In this document: positions 43,041-52,704 of the stretch, in pieces | Layout of the letters: every line of letters begins with the position of its first letter | Numbering within the stretch: the stretch's first letter is position 1 | NCBI GenBank assembly: GCA_937997345.1 | Contig: CALKTD010000014.1 | Location: forward strand, 1 to 64,000 | From: an uncultured Atopobium sp. | Lineage (GTDB): Bacteria > Actinomycetota > Coriobacteriia > Coriobacteriales > Atopobiaceae | Reading direction: 5' to 3' | DNA length: 64,000 bases | Notes under the pieces: generated by a model | Told to the model about the DNA's origin: nothing | The model's database searches: none | The model's input: the letters and a program-made list of their open reading frames with translations, nothing else | Translations under genes and position numbers: made by a program

Positions 43041-44051
43041 ATGACAAGAGTAAGCATCCGAGACGTAGCTGCGGAAACAGGCTACTCTCCTGCAACCGTC
43101 TCAAATGTCCTCAACGAAAAAGGCAACGTCGGTGCCAAGGCAACTAATATCATCCTGAAGGCCATCGCGCGCCTCGGGTACAGTCGCTCAACTCAGATTT
43201 CCCGCATCATTTTTGCAATTGCACGCGTCAACGGCCGCATTGTCGACGAAAGCACTTTCCAAGCAGGTGTTTATACCGGCATCGAACGAGCCGCTCGCAG
43301 ACTTGGGTTGCCGTCGGCGATGGTAACGCTGAACCTCCCCGACCCTGTTACCAGCAGAAAAAACATTGCAGAACTGGAACAAAACGAGGGAGCTGGCGTC
43401 GTTCTTCTCGCCACCGAGATTGTCTCCGACGATCAATTTTCCTTGCTGGAAGAGTTCAGCCTACCGCTGGTAATTGTGGACAGCTGGAGTGACAAGCTGC
43501 CGTTTGACTGCGTGGTAACCGCCAACGAAACCGCAGTGTATCGCGCGTGTACCCTGCTGGTTGAGCACGGCCACGAGACCATCGGGTACGTCGGCCACGT
43601 GGAGCGCTGCAAGAACTATCCCCTGCGTGAGCACGGCATGCGTCGCGTGCTGGATGACATGCGATTCCCGTTTGACGAGAACAACCGCGTGCTTGTTGAC
43701 TCGGCACCCGAGGAGGCCTATCACCAACTGGTCGATTGGTTGGAGCAAAAGCGCGCGGCAATGCCCACCGCGTTTTTCTGCGAGAGCGACAGCCTGGCAG
43801 CTACTGTTGTTCGCGCCATGCATGAGCTGGGCATTGACGTTCCAGGTAATGTCTCGGTCGTGGGTTTTGACGACGATCGAATTTGCAAGCTGATTCAACC
43901 GTCGCTGACCTCGGTGCATGTTCCCAAGCATGAAATGGGAGAAATCGCAGTTAAACGTCTCATTGATCAGACGACTGACGCCCATTACGCGCCCTGCATT
44001 TCCCAGCTCCACACCACCGTGGTTTCGCGCAAGAGCGTCAAGCAGCTGTAA
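43041..44051 (+). CDS. LacI-family transcriptional regulator
   Basis: A 336-residue repressor-type protein. The N-terminal helix-turn-helix is VSIRDVAAETGYSPATVSNVLNEKGNVGAKATNIILKAI. The periplasmic-binding-like domain has AGVYTGIERAARRLG, TAFFCESDSLAATVVRAMHELGIDVPGNVSVVGFDDDRICKLIQPSLTSVHVPKHEMG. The ATG at 43041 follows GAGGGGGAACGCC; an in-frame TTG 5 codons earlier is not needed. Divergent from gatB and probably the regulator of that operon. Confidence 0.95.
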   Translation: MTRVSIRDVAAETGYSPATVSNVLNEKGNVGAKATNIILKAIARLGYSRSTQISRIIFAIARVNGRIVDESTFQAGVYTGIERAARRLGLPSAMVTLNLPDPVTSRKNIAELEQNEGAGVVLLATEIVSDDQFSLLEEFSLPLVIVDSWSDKLPFDCVVTANETAVYRACTLLVEHGHETIGYVGHVERCKNYPLREHGMRRVLDDMRFPFDENNRVLVDSAPEEAYHQLVDWLEQKRAAMPTAFFCESDSLAATVVRAMHELGIDVPGNVSVVGFDDDRICKLIQPSLTSVHVPKHEMGEIAVKRLIDQTTDAHYAPCISQLHTTVVSRKSVKQL

Positions 44052-44209
44052 CGGGCAACGCGCGTGCTGTAGCGGGAAAACCACAGGTGGATGGCGTACT
44101 GTGGGCGCAACACGACCGCGAACTGGTGCGGAGTACGCGCTAGAATGCGCGGAACACAGGGTTATGCGATGCCGTCACCGTAACGATACGTCTTTTTCGC
44201 GGTTAGAGA

Positions 44210-44525
44210 CGTCATTATGCATGAAATTGCATATTTCGCACGTTTTATAAGCAAAATTTTTACAGGACTCGGAAAATTGCCGTTTTTGAGACTTCAGGCG
44301 GTAAAAAATGCGTTTAGTTGGAAATGAAGAAATTTAGTTCAACTTTTTATCTTTATGTTTGTCCAGGATAATCGAAAAAGTTTTAACTATTTCTTTTACT
44401 AATTGAGTTGAAATAGCTTATTTTCAAAATGAATACTCCAACTAAACGCATTTTTTACCTTTTTGAGCCCAAAGTTGCCAAAAATTAGCCCCAAACCAAA
44501 GTTTGGGGCTAATTAACGTGCAAAT
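44210..44525. repeat. 316-bp direct repeat, copy B (MITE-like)
   Basis: Same sequence as 39189-39504, offset 5021 bases. The inverted arms fall at 44300-44322 and 44437-44459, the terminal stem at 44483-44514. It accounts for most of the gene-free stretch 44052-44588; the rest has short GTGGCC-type repeats. Confidence 0.92.
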
Positions 44526-44588
44526 TACAACTTTGTGGCCGATTACACTGGTTGCGTGGCCGGTTGCGCAACTTCGTGGCCGACCGCG

Positions 44589-47500
44589 CTACTTGACGCC
44601 GGCCTTCTTCTTGGCGCGCTCGATAGCAGCCATCTGCTCCTCGGAAAGCCTGATAGAACCGTAATCTTTTCCGTGGTCAGGTGCGGTGCGACCAAGCTCG
44701 CCTAGGTTAGCGCCAGTTGCTTCCAACGCAGACACGTGGTGCGAAGAACAAGAGTGGCCGCCCTCGCGAACAACAGAATCCAGGCCAAACTTGTCGCGGC
44801 CGGTATACGGCATGGTTGCGTCGTTGGTAACGGGGTCGTCGGCATTTTCCAACTTGAACTCGCCATTTACACCGTTCTTGTAGTTCTCCTTAGCCACCGA
44901 AATCATCAGCTTGATTCGATTGAGCTGATTAACCTCGGACGCGCCTGGGTCGTAGTCAACGGCAACAATGTTGGACTCGGGGTACATCTGGCGCAGTCGC
45001 TTGATGACTGCCTTTCCCACGACATGGTTTGGCAGGCAGGCAAACGGCTGAGCACAGACAATGTTTGGTGTGCCCGTCTCAATAAGGTCGCACATCTCAG
45101 CGGTGAGCAGCCAGCCCTCGCCCATCGTATTGCAGAGCGAGAGGATCTGACCAGCCTTCTCGGCCAGCTCATCGATGTTGGGGTACGGCTCAAAGCGCTC
45201 GGACTTCTTCAGCATCTTGTTGATCGGCGCGCGCAGACCCTGGACCATCTTGATGCCCGCGATGTGCGTCATGCGGCTCTTGAACGTAGTGCCCAGCTCC
45301 TTGTGCGTGTTGATTGCGTTGGAGAGACCAAACAGGAAGAAGTCAACCAGGCCCGGAACGTTGGCCTCGCAGCCCTCGGATTCGATGACCTTGACCAGCT
45401 CGTTATTAGCCGTTGGGTGGAACTTGACCAGAATCTCACCGACAACGCCGACGCGTGGTTTCTGACGGTCGTTGACCACGGGCAGGCTGTCAAACAGCTC
45501 GATGGTACGCTGACACTGCTTGTAGAATTCCTTGCGAGAAATTCCGTTGATCTTGGAGCGTGTATCGGCCATGAGCTGGTCATACAACTCGTTTGCCGAG
45601 CCCTTAACGGCCTCGTATGGACGGACGCGATACAGTAGCTGCATGATCAGGTCGCCATACAGCAGTGCATAGACTGCCTTGATCAGCAAGTCGGGCTTGA
45701 ACAGCTTGAATCCTGGGTTGTCCTCGTCAAGGCCGGAAGCAGCGGAGACAGAAATCACCGGAATCTCTGGATGACCTGCGTCTTTGAGCGCCTTACGGAT
45801 TAATGCAATGTAGTTAGTTGCACGGCAGCCACCGCCGGTCTGCGAAATCAGAACCGCAGTCTTGGTCAGGTCGTACTTGCCGGAAAGCACCGCCTCCATA
45901 ATCTGTCCTGTGACCAGAATAGATGGGTAGCAGATATCGTTGTTGACGTAGCGAAGACCCATGTCAACGGCGCCCTGGTCAACTGAAGGCAGCAACACAA
46001 CGTTGTAGCCCGCACCCTTCAGCAGCTCCTCTACCAGCTCAAAGTGAATCGGCGCCATCTGCGGAGCCAGAATGGTGTAGCCCGCTTCCTGCATCTCCTT
46101 GGTGTAGCGGACTTTCTCGTAAGCTGCGGATTCTACCTCGCGATACACCGGTGCACGGCGAGAAGAACTTGCGCTTCTGGCCTTTTCCAGAGAGCCATCT
46201 GCCATGCGAACGCCCTGTGGAACTGCCTCGGTAACCAGGCCGGCAGCAGCGAGTCGCTCAAGCTCTGCCTGCTGCTCGTTCAGAGCAGCCATCAGAGAGC
46301 GGATACGAATACGCGCAGCGCCCAAGTTGGAGACCTGGTCAACCTTGAGCATGGTGTAAATCTTGCCCGAAGCCTCAAGAATCTCCTGGACCTGGTCGGT
46401 GGTCAGTGCGTCAAGACCGCAACCAAACGAGAAGAGCTGGATGAGGTCCAGGTCGTTTCGGGACGCAACAAAGCGAGCCGCACGATACAGACGTGAATGG
46501 TACATCCACTGGTCAACAATGCGGATTGGGCGCTCAGGCATCATCTTGTGAGCAATAGAATCCTCGGTGAGAACTGCAAAACCAAAGGAAGAGACCAGCT
46601 CAGGAATGGCGTGGTTGATCTCTGGATCGTTGTGATACGGGCGACCTGCAAGAACAATACCGTGAGCGTCGTGCTCCTCAATCCAAGCAAGAGCCTCGTC
46701 ACCTGCGCGGTGCATCTGGTCCTTGACGTTGATATCTTCCTGCCATGCAGCCTCAACAGCGGCGTCAATTTCGGCGCGCGTGATGTGCTCGCCGCGGAAG
46801 CGACCCTTGCCTACCTGGGCGTCCTTCTCACGCTGTTCACTGATGAGCTCGTACAAACGGCGCTTGAGCTCATTCTTCTTGTCGTACGGAATGAACGGAG
46901 CCATGTACTGGATGGACGGATCGGAGAGTTCGTCCACGTTGAGGCCCAGCGCCTGAGGGTAGCTCATGACAATTGGGCAGTTGTAGTGGTTGGTTGCGGA
47001 GTCGTCCTCCTTGCGCTCCCAACGAATACACGGCATCCAAATAAAGTCTGGATCCTTGGCCAGCAGGTTCATGATGTGGCCGTGAGAAAGCTTTGCAGGA
47101 TAGCAAGCGGACTCGGAAGGCATGGATTCAATACCCATGTCATACGTCTTTGCGGTGGTCTGGTCGGACAAAATGACCGAGAAGCCCAACTTAGTGAAAA
47201 ACGTGTGCCAGAACGGATAGTTCTCGTACATGTTCAGTGCGCGAGGAATGCCAACGGTGCCGCGTGGAGCCTCGTCTGCAGGAAGCGACTCGCGATCAAA
47301 CAGTAGCTTATTCTTGAACGCAAAGAGGTTTGGTGCCTCGTTCTTCTTTGCACCACGCTTCTTACCTGCGCCTTTCTCGCAACGGTTACCGGTGATAAAC
47401 CTGTGGCCGCTACCAAAGTCGTTGATCGTAAGCATGCAGCTGTTAGGGCAAATACGGCAATGCGTGTTGGTAAGCTTGACCTGCAGGTTGTCAATGGACT

Positions 47501-49343
47501 CGCGGTCTAGCAGGGTGGATACGCCGTCAATACCCGCGCGGTCACGGGCGAGAAGGGCGGCGCCGTAGGCGCCCATGACGCCTGCGATGTCTGGACGGAT
47601 GACATCTCTGCCGGTGAGCAGCTCAAAGGCACGAAGCGTTGCGTCGGACATGAAGGTTCCGCCCTGGACAATGCAGTGCTCGCCAATCTCGCTGAAGTCG
47701 CGTAGCTTGATGACCTTGAACAGGGCATTCTTGATGACGGAGTACGAAAGACCAGCAGCTACGTCGCCGATGGTTGCGCCTTCCTTTTGCGCCTGCTTAA
47801 CGCGGGAGTTCATGAAGACGGTACAGCGGGAGCCCAGGTCAACAGGGAGTGTTGCCTTGGTTGCGGCGGTTGCAAACTCGCGAACGTCCATCTTCATGGA
47901 ATCGGCGAAGGATGCAATAAAGGAACCGCAGCCTGCAGAACAAGCCTCGTTGAGCATGATGTGCTCGATGACGCCGTCTTTGACCTGCAGACACTTCATG
48001 TCCTGGCCGCCAATATCAAGAATGAAATCAACGTCTGGGACAAATGCCTTAGCACCGCGCAGGTGAGCAACGGTCTCAATCTCGCCGGAGTCTGCGCGCA
48101 GAGCCTCAATCAGGATGCCCTCGCCATAACCAGTGGTAGTGACGTGGCCGATAATGCAGTCGGAAGGCATCTCGTCGTAGATGGAATCCATGATTTTGCG
48201 AGCGGTACCTAGGATATCACCGTTGTTATTGTCGTACCAGGTGTAAAGCAGCTCGCCCTTCTCGCCAACAACAGCAGCCTTCATGGTGGTAGAACCTGCG
48301 TCAATGCCGATGAACACGCGGCCGTGGTAGTTGGCCAGCTGGCCCTTGGGGACTACTTCCTGGTCGTGACGGTCCTTGAAGTCGTCAAAGTCCTGCTGGG
48401 TAGCAAAGAGTGGGTCCAGACGAGCAACCTCGGAGCCCTGGATGTCCTTGAGGTTGTCCAGTGCCTCCATGACCTGTGTAAAGGTGATTGGGCGGTCGGA
48501 CTCGCCCGCCAGAGCAGCGCCCGTTGCAACAAAGAGGTGGGCGTTCTTTGGCAAGACGATGTGCTCGTCGTCCAAGTTAAGCGTGATGTAGAAGCGACGG
48601 CGCAGCTCAGAGAGGTACTGCAGAGGGCCGCCGAGAAACGCGACATAGCCGCGGATGGGGTGACCACAAGCCAGGCCCGAGACGGTCTGGTTTGCAACAG
48701 CCTGGAAGATTGAGGCTGCAATGTCGGCAGGAGCGGCACCCTCATTGAGCAGCGGCTGAACGTCAGACTTAGCAAAAACACCGCAGCGAGATGCAATTGG
48801 GTAGATCTGCTTGACGTCTTTTGCCAGCTCGTTGAGGCCGGTTGCGTCGGTCTTCAAGAGAGACGCCATCTGGTCGATAAACGCACCAGTACCACCAGCG
48901 CAGGTACCATTCATGCGCTGCTCAATACCGTTGTCAAAGTAGATGATCTTTGCGTCCTCGCCACCCAGCTCAATGGCAACGTCGGTCTGAGGAATCAGCG
49001 TCTCAACGGCGCGCTTGGAAGCGATGACCTCCTGAACAAACTCCAGGTCAAGCCATTGTGCCAAGAGCATTCCGCCGGAGCCAGTGATTGCGGCGTACAT
49101 GGGTGTCTCGCCAATGTGCTTCTGGGCTTTGACAAACAGAGAGCGCGCAGTTGCGCGAACGTCGGTGTGGTGACGCTCGTAGTTTGCGTAAACCAGCGTG
49201 CCGTCCTCGTCGATGACGGACAGCTTTACGGTTGTGGAACCAACATCGATGCCCAGCATAAGGTGGGCCTGAGACAGGTCAAGAGGGACGTTTGGTGCAA
49301 GCTCGGCACCATTCTCTACCAGCTCAAACTTTGGACTAATCAT
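44589..49343 (-). CDS. BadF/BadG/BcrA/BcrD ATPase-type activase fusion (HgdC-like), 1584 residues
   Basis: A very large fusion of the 2-hydroxyacyl-CoA dehydratase activator family. The first actin-like ATPase domain (about 25-300) has MLGIDVGSTTVKLSVID, ELGGEDAKI and RMNGTCAGGTGAFIDQM. The second (about 345-600) has FIGIDAGSTTMKAAVVG, DIGGQDMKC and NEACSAGCGSFIAS. Each contains the Cys-bearing segment used for the shared Fe-S cluster. A Cys-rich stretch follows (NTHCRICPNSCM), then the region GIPRALNMYENYPFWHTFFTKLGFSVILS and a dehydratase-subunit-like C-terminal part (ILAPQMAPIHFELVEELL; NNDICYPSILVTGQIMEAVLSG). Start ATG 49343 (GAGAGGAAAAC). The gene overlaps the TetR gene by 8 bases. Function in this organism is unknown. 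Confidence 0.9.
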   Translation of the reverse strand: MISPKFELVENGAELAPNVPLDLSQAHLMLGIDVGSTTVKLSVIDEDGTLVYANYERHHTDVRATARSLFVKAQKHIGETPMYAAITGSGGMLLAQWLDLEFVQEVIASKRAVETLIPQTDVAIELGGEDAKIIYFDNGIEQRMNGTCAGGTGAFIDQMASLLKTDATGLNELAKDVKQIYPIASRCGVFAKSDVQPLLNEGAAPADIAASIFQAVANQTVSGLACGHPIRGYVAFLGGPLQYLSELRRRFYITLNLDDEHIVLPKNAHLFVATGAALAGESDRPITFTQVMEALDNLKDIQGSEVARLDPLFATQQDFDDFKDRHDQEVVPKGQLANYHGRVFIGIDAGSTTMKAAVVGEKGELLYTWYDNNNGDILGTARKIMDSIYDEMPSDCIIGHVTTTGYGEGILIEALRADSGEIETVAHLRGAKAFVPDVDFILDIGGQDMKCLQVKDGVIEHIMLNEACSAGCGSFIASFADSMKMDVREFATAATKATLPVDLGSRCTVFMNSRVKQAQKEGATIGDVAAGLSYSVIKNALFKVIKLRDFSEIGEHCIVQGGTFMSDATLRAFELLTGRDVIRPDIAGVMGAYGAALLARDRAGIDGVSTLLDRESIDNLQVKLTNTHCRICPNSCMLTINDFGSGHRFITGNRCEKGAGKKRGAKKNEAPNLFAFKNKLLFDRESLPADEAPRGTVGIPRALNMYENYPFWHTFFTKLGFSVILSDQTTAKTYDMGIESMPSESACYPAKLSHGHIMNLLAKDPDFIWMPCIRWERKEDDSATNHYNCPIVMSYPQALGLNVDELSDPSIQYMAPFIPYDKKNELKRRLYELISEQREKDAQVGKGRFRGEHITRAEIDAAVEAAWQEDINVKDQMHRAGDEALAWIEEHDAHGIVLAGRPYHNDPEINHAIPELVSSFGFAVLTEDSIAHKMMPERPIRIVDQWMYHSRLYRAARFVASRNDLDLIQLFSFGCGLDALTTDQVQEILEASGKIYTMLKVDQVSNLGAARIRIRSLMAALNEQQAELERLAAAGLVTEAVPQGVRMADGSLEKARSASSSRRAPVYREVESAAYEKVRYTKEMQEAGYTILAPQMAPIHFELVEELLKGAGYNVVLLPSVDQGAVDMGLRYVNNDICYPSILVTGQIMEAVLSGKYDLTKTAVLISQTGGGCRATNYIALIRKALKDAGHPEIPVISVSAASGLDEDNPGFKLFKPDLLIKAVYALLYGDLIMQLLYRVRPYEAVKGSANELYDQLMADTRSKINGISRKEFYKQCQRTIELFDSLPVVNDRQKPRVGVVGEILVKFHPTANNELVKVIESEGCEANVPGLVDFFLFGLSNAINTHKELGTTFKSRMTHIAGIKMVQGLRAPINKMLKKSERFEPYPNIDELAEKAGQILSLCNTMGEGWLLTAEMCDLIETGTPNIVCAQPFACLPNHVVGKAVIKRLRQMYPESNIVAVDYDPGASEVNQLNRIKLMISVAKENYKNGVNGEFKLENADDPVTNDATMPYTGRDKFGLDSVVREGGHSCSSHHVSALEATGANLGELGRTAPDHGKDYGSIRLSEEQMAAIERAKKKAGVK

Positions 49344-50043
49344 TGTTTTCCTCTCCGAGAACAAGAGTTGCAAGCGCAAATCGTGGAACGTCTAGCTTGA
49401 TTGGCTTGCCGTACAAATCGCCAGGTGCAACAAACATCAGGCCGGTCATCAGGCCTGCCATCTGCTCGTCGCTCTCGCGCATGCCGCCGATTAACCAGCG
49501 GATAAGGACGCCGACCTCGGCAGAAATTGCAAAGGTCAGATAGTAGTCAAAGAAGGGACCAAGTGCGCGCGGATCAAGGTCGTGCAGAGCGCGCTGGGCG
49601 ATAACCTCGTGTACCAGGTGCTTTAACTTGTCCTGGAACGCAGGGTCTCCGCCATTGCCCAGCAAAGGACGCAGGTAAAAACCGTGTTTGCGAATGCTGC
49701 GAAGCATCTCCGTTGCGCCAGGGCATGGCCTGTAGGAGTCAATGGCCTCCTTGAGCTCGACAAGGCTAACGCGAGCAAGCTGCTCAACAGCAGGTCGAAG
49801 CTCCGCTAGCGCTTCCTTTTCGATGTGAAGCACCAGGTCAGGAATGTCTTTGTAGTGGGAATAAAAGGTTCGACGCGTGAGGCCTGCGCGCTCCGTTACA
49901 CCCGTGACAGTCACGGAGGTAAGGTCGCCGGTTGCGTCTATCTCTTCTGCCAGGGCTTTTCTGAGCGCCACGCGCGTTCTGGCGGTGCGTCGATCAAGCT
50001 TGCAAGCTGACAAAACAGCAGGTGCAGACAATGTTTGCGTCAT
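49336..50043 (-). CDS. TetR-family transcriptional regulator
   Basis: A 235-residue regulator. The N-terminal helix-turn-helix is in RTRVALRKALAEEIDATGDLTSVTVTGVTERAGLTRRTFYSHYKDIPDLV; the C-terminal helical ligand domain is not diagnostic. It overlaps the start of the activase fusion, so both are one transcript, and the promoter region carries a perfect palindrome (50166-50188). The ligand is unknown; autoregulation is likely. Confidence 0.92.
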   Translation of the reverse strand: MTQTLSAPAVLSACKLDRRTARTRVALRKALAEEIDATGDLTSVTVTGVTERAGLTRRTFYSHYKDIPDLVLHIEKEALAELRPAVEQLARVSLVELKEAIDSYRPCPGATEMLRSIRKHGFYLRPLLGNGGDPAFQDKLKHLVHEVIAQRALHDLDPRALGPFFDYYLTFAISAEVGVLIRWLIGGMRESDEQMAGLMTGLMFVAPGDLYGKPIKLDVPRFALATLVLGEENND

Positions 50044-50165
50044 ACGTTTCTAAAGCCTCTCCTGGTTGCAGGTACATACTGGGTGCGAGTGCGCGTGCGA
50101 TGCGTACGGCGCGGCGCGAAAGCGCAACAACACCGTAGCACCAGACTTATTGCACATGCTGAGTA

Positions 50166-50188
50166 TTATTACACACACTGTGTAATAA
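50166..50188. promoter_or_regulatory. palindromic operator of the TetR gene
   Basis: Perfect 10-bp arms (TTATTACACA and its complement) around CAC, 123 bases upstream of the TetR start. Confidence 0.7.
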
Positions 50189-50263
50189 CTGTAACCTTGA
50201 GAAGATCGATTTTCTTGCCAGGCTTGCTCTGCCGGCTAGGTTTCTAGCTTGACCTGCTTGCGC

Positions 50264-50382
50264 GCCTGATTTCTTAAAAGAATCTGTAACTTTTGCCTGA
50301 AAACATCAAAGAATCTGTGGATTCTGCCTGATTTCATCAAAGAATCTGTGTCCCAAACACAGATTCTTTGTACTTTTCAGGC
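50264..50382. repeat. dispersed 118-nt repeat, copy 3
   Basis: The same unit structure as 6741-6858 with more substitutions: GCCTGA at 50264, about 50295 and 50326, and an inverted terminal unit ending TTTTCAGGC at 50382. It is followed by two GGCGAGAA octamers (50397, 50433). The remainder of 50044-50632 is GC-rich, with no gene. Confidence 0.75.
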
Positions 50383-50632
50383 TTACGTAGCGTTCTGGCG
50401 AGAAACCCACGTGCTTGCACGCCTGCGCGCCTGGCGAGAAACCCGTTCACTCGCAGCGGCGCTTCGCGCGCTTGACCTGCAGGTTTGTCCGCACACGACG
50501 CTGTTTCCGCACAAAAAACTGGTGCTCACCTGTGTGAACACCGGTCTAACCTGCATGTTATGTGGAGCTCGGAACCCCGCGCGCTCGCGGCTCGCACCCG
50601 ATTCAGGCTTGCAGCAACGCCGCTACCTGCGC

Positions 50633-51958
50633 TTACGCGAAGCGCTCGACGCCGTCCTTGGAGACGCGCGCAAAGAACAGCGGTTCCAGCTCGGGAGCGC
50701 ACTCGCCAAAGACCAGAGCCTCGCGGAAGATACGCTCGCCCTCGTCAAGACGGCTTTCGTCGCCGGTCAGAAGCGTTGCAATGACATCGCCCTTATCGAC
50801 ATAATCGCCGGTCTTGCGCTCAAGGATAATACCAGCTGCTGGGTCGATTGGATCGCCCTTCTTCTCGCGACCGGCGCCTAAAGCAACGGAGGAAATGCCC
50901 ACCAGCTCAGCGTTCATGGAAGTAATATATCCACTGGTCTCGGCCACAATGTCGCGGCGGAATGGCGCGGCCTCAAACTTGGTGATGTCAAAGATGACCT
51001 CGTCAGTACCACCTTGAGCCTTCACCATCTGTGCCAGCTTAGCCAGACCCTCGCCGTTTGCAATCTGCTGACGAGCCAGCTTACGGCAGTCCTCAACACT
51101 CCCCTTACCTGCGAGGCTAAGCATGTTTGCAGCAAGCTCAACGCAGACGTCGGTCAGATCATCAGGACCCTCTCCCTTGAGCGTAGCCACTGCCTCGATA
51201 ACCTCAAGGGAGTTGCCCACGTTTTTGCCAAGAGGGCGATCCATGCCGGTAATCAGAGCCGCAGTAGTGCGACCAACGTGCTCACCGATAGAAACCATAG
51301 CGTCTGCCAGCTCAATTGCGGAATCAACGTCCTTCATGAAGGCACCAGAACCGCACTTAACGTCCAGCAAAATGCAGTCGGAACCAGACGCAATCTTCTT
51401 GCTCATGATGCTCGACGCAATCAGAGGAACCGAGTCAACCGTTGCGGTAACGTCGCGCAGCGCGTACAACTTTTTGTCGGCTGGAACAAGATTGCCCGTC
51501 TGACCTGCAACAGCAACACCAATCTCGGAAACCTGCTTAAAGAAATCTGGCTCGGAAATCTCAATGGAAAGTCCTGGGATCGCCTCAAGTTTGTCCAGCG
51601 TACCGCCCGTGTGGCCTAGTCCGCGACCGCTCATCTTAGCAACCTTGACGCCCAAAGACGCAACAAGTGGAGCCACTACCAGTGTGGTCTTATCGCCAAC
51701 GCCGCCAGTAGAATGCTTGTCAACCTTGATACCAGGAATTGCCGAGAGGTCCATCATGTCGCCAGACTCTGCCATTGCCATGGTCAGATGAGCCGTCTCG
51801 TGCGCGGTCATGCCCTTGTAAAAGATGGCCATCGCCAGCGCGGAAGCCTGATAATCAGGAATATCCCCAGCTACATAGCCCGAGATAAAGTAATCAATCT
51901 CGGCGTCGGTAAGCTCGCCGCCGTCGCGCTTCTTTTCAATTACGTCGTACATGCGCAT
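50633..51958 (-). CDS. deoA: pyrimidine-nucleoside (thymidine) phosphorylase
   Basis: Phosphorolysis of thymidine, deoxyuridine or uridine to base and (deoxy)ribose-1-phosphate. The 441-residue protein has VDKHSTGGVGDKTTLVVAPLVASLGVKVAKMSGRGLGHTGGTLDKLEAIPG and the substrate-binding DVKCGSGAFMKD. The length and the VYADKKLYALRD-like VPADKKLYALRDVTATVDS agree with the Pdp/DeoA family. The ATG follows AAAGAGGTTC. It is last in the nucleoside cluster but a terminator separates it from cdd. Confidence 0.97.
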   Translation of the reverse strand: MRMYDVIEKKRDGGELTDAEIDYFISGYVAGDIPDYQASALAMAIFYKGMTAHETAHLTMAMAESGDMMDLSAIPGIKVDKHSTGGVGDKTTLVVAPLVASLGVKVAKMSGRGLGHTGGTLDKLEAIPGLSIEISEPDFFKQVSEIGVAVAGQTGNLVPADKKLYALRDVTATVDSVPLIASSIMSKKIASGSDCILLDVKCGSGAFMKDVDSAIELADAMVSIGEHVGRTTAALITGMDRPLGKNVGNSLEVIEAVATLKGEGPDDLTDVCVELAANMLSLAGKGSVEDCRKLARQQIANGEGLAKLAQMVKAQGGTDEVIFDITKFEAAPFRRDIVAETSGYITSMNAELVGISSVALGAGREKKGDPIDPAAGIILERKTGDYVDKGDVIATLLTGDESRLDEGERIFREALVFGECAPELEPLFFARVSKDGVERFA

Positions 51959-52063
51959 AGTTGAACCTCTTTCCGCTTTCGCGTTTGTTGTCGTTCGCGT
52001 TGCTGCCGGAAGCGCTTGCCGCCGGCCTCGTTCGTTGCCGTTCGCGTTAACACTCTAGTAAAA

Positions 52064-52092
52064 GAGCCGGTAGCGAGAAACTCTACCGGCTC
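52064..52092 (-). terminator. terminator after cdd
   Basis: A 10-bp stem (GAGCCGGTAG and its complement) around 9 bases, with TTTTACTA on the minus strand. It lies between cdd and deoA. Confidence 0.85.
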
Positions 52093-52158
52093 GCAATTTC
52101 ATGTAACCTACCAGGTTATCTGCACCCGAAAGCGCAGACCGCTTAATGCCGCAGCTTA

Positions 52159-52704
52159 CTAGTTGCTCTTACCGTGCTCGCTGCACCCGCAGCCACAACC
52201 GTGCTCGTGGCCACCGTCAGCGCCCTTCACGGCGTCGTCACCTGATGCGCCAGCAGGGCTAGACTCGCCCAAATCCTCAGGGCCAAATCCCATAGGCAAG
52301 ATATCCTTGAGCAGATACTCGCGAGGAGCTGCGTCTACCTTGCCCAACACAATACGGAATGTAGCAGGATCACACCACTCGCGAATAACCTGCCTACATA
52401 CACCACAAGGAGTACACCAAGCTGTTGGAGTTTCTCCCTCAGGACCGCCAACAACCGCAATGGCCACAAAATCCCTACGACCCTCAAACACTGCGCGGAA
52501 AAACGCTGTACGCTCAGCGCAGTTAGAAGGCGTGTAGGCAGCGTTTTCTAGATTAGCGCCACCGTACACGGTGCCGTCAGAGCACAACAGCGCTGCTCCA
52601 ACAGCATAGTGAGAGTACGGTACATACGCGTGATTACGCGCCTCAATAGCAAGCTGAACAAGCGCCTCGTTAGAAACGTGGCAAGAACCCTCAACCTTAG
52701 CCAT
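52159..52704 (-). CDS. cdd: cytidine deaminase with Cys/His-rich C-terminal extension
   Basis: Deaminates (deoxy)cytidine to (deoxy)uridine. The zinc-dependent core lies within residues 10-140: NCAERTAFFRA (Cys62, Glu64) and CTPCGVCRQVI (Cys100, Cys103). Usual length is about 130-140; this protein has 181 residues. The extra tail (about 146-181) is Gly/Ser/Ala-rich and ends with a metal-binding-like HEHGCGCGCSEHG. The ATG overlaps the stop region of the permease gene upstream. It supplies uridine or deoxyuridine to DeoA. Confidence 0.95.
   Translation of the reverse strand: MAKVEGSCHVSNEALVQLAIEARNHAYVPYSHYAVGAALLCSDGTVYGGANLENAAYTPSNCAERTAFFRAVFEGRRDFVAIAVVGGPEGETPTAWCTPCGVCRQVIREWCDPATFRIVLGKVDAAPREYLLKDILPMGFGPEDLGESSPAGASGDDAVKGADGGHEHGCGCGCSEHGKSN

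Noticed and set aside
46497..47306. Plus-strand frames opposite the activase fusion (also 44736-45638)
   Set aside because: The minus strand carries continuous conserved domains; these frames are open only because of GC-rich codon structure.
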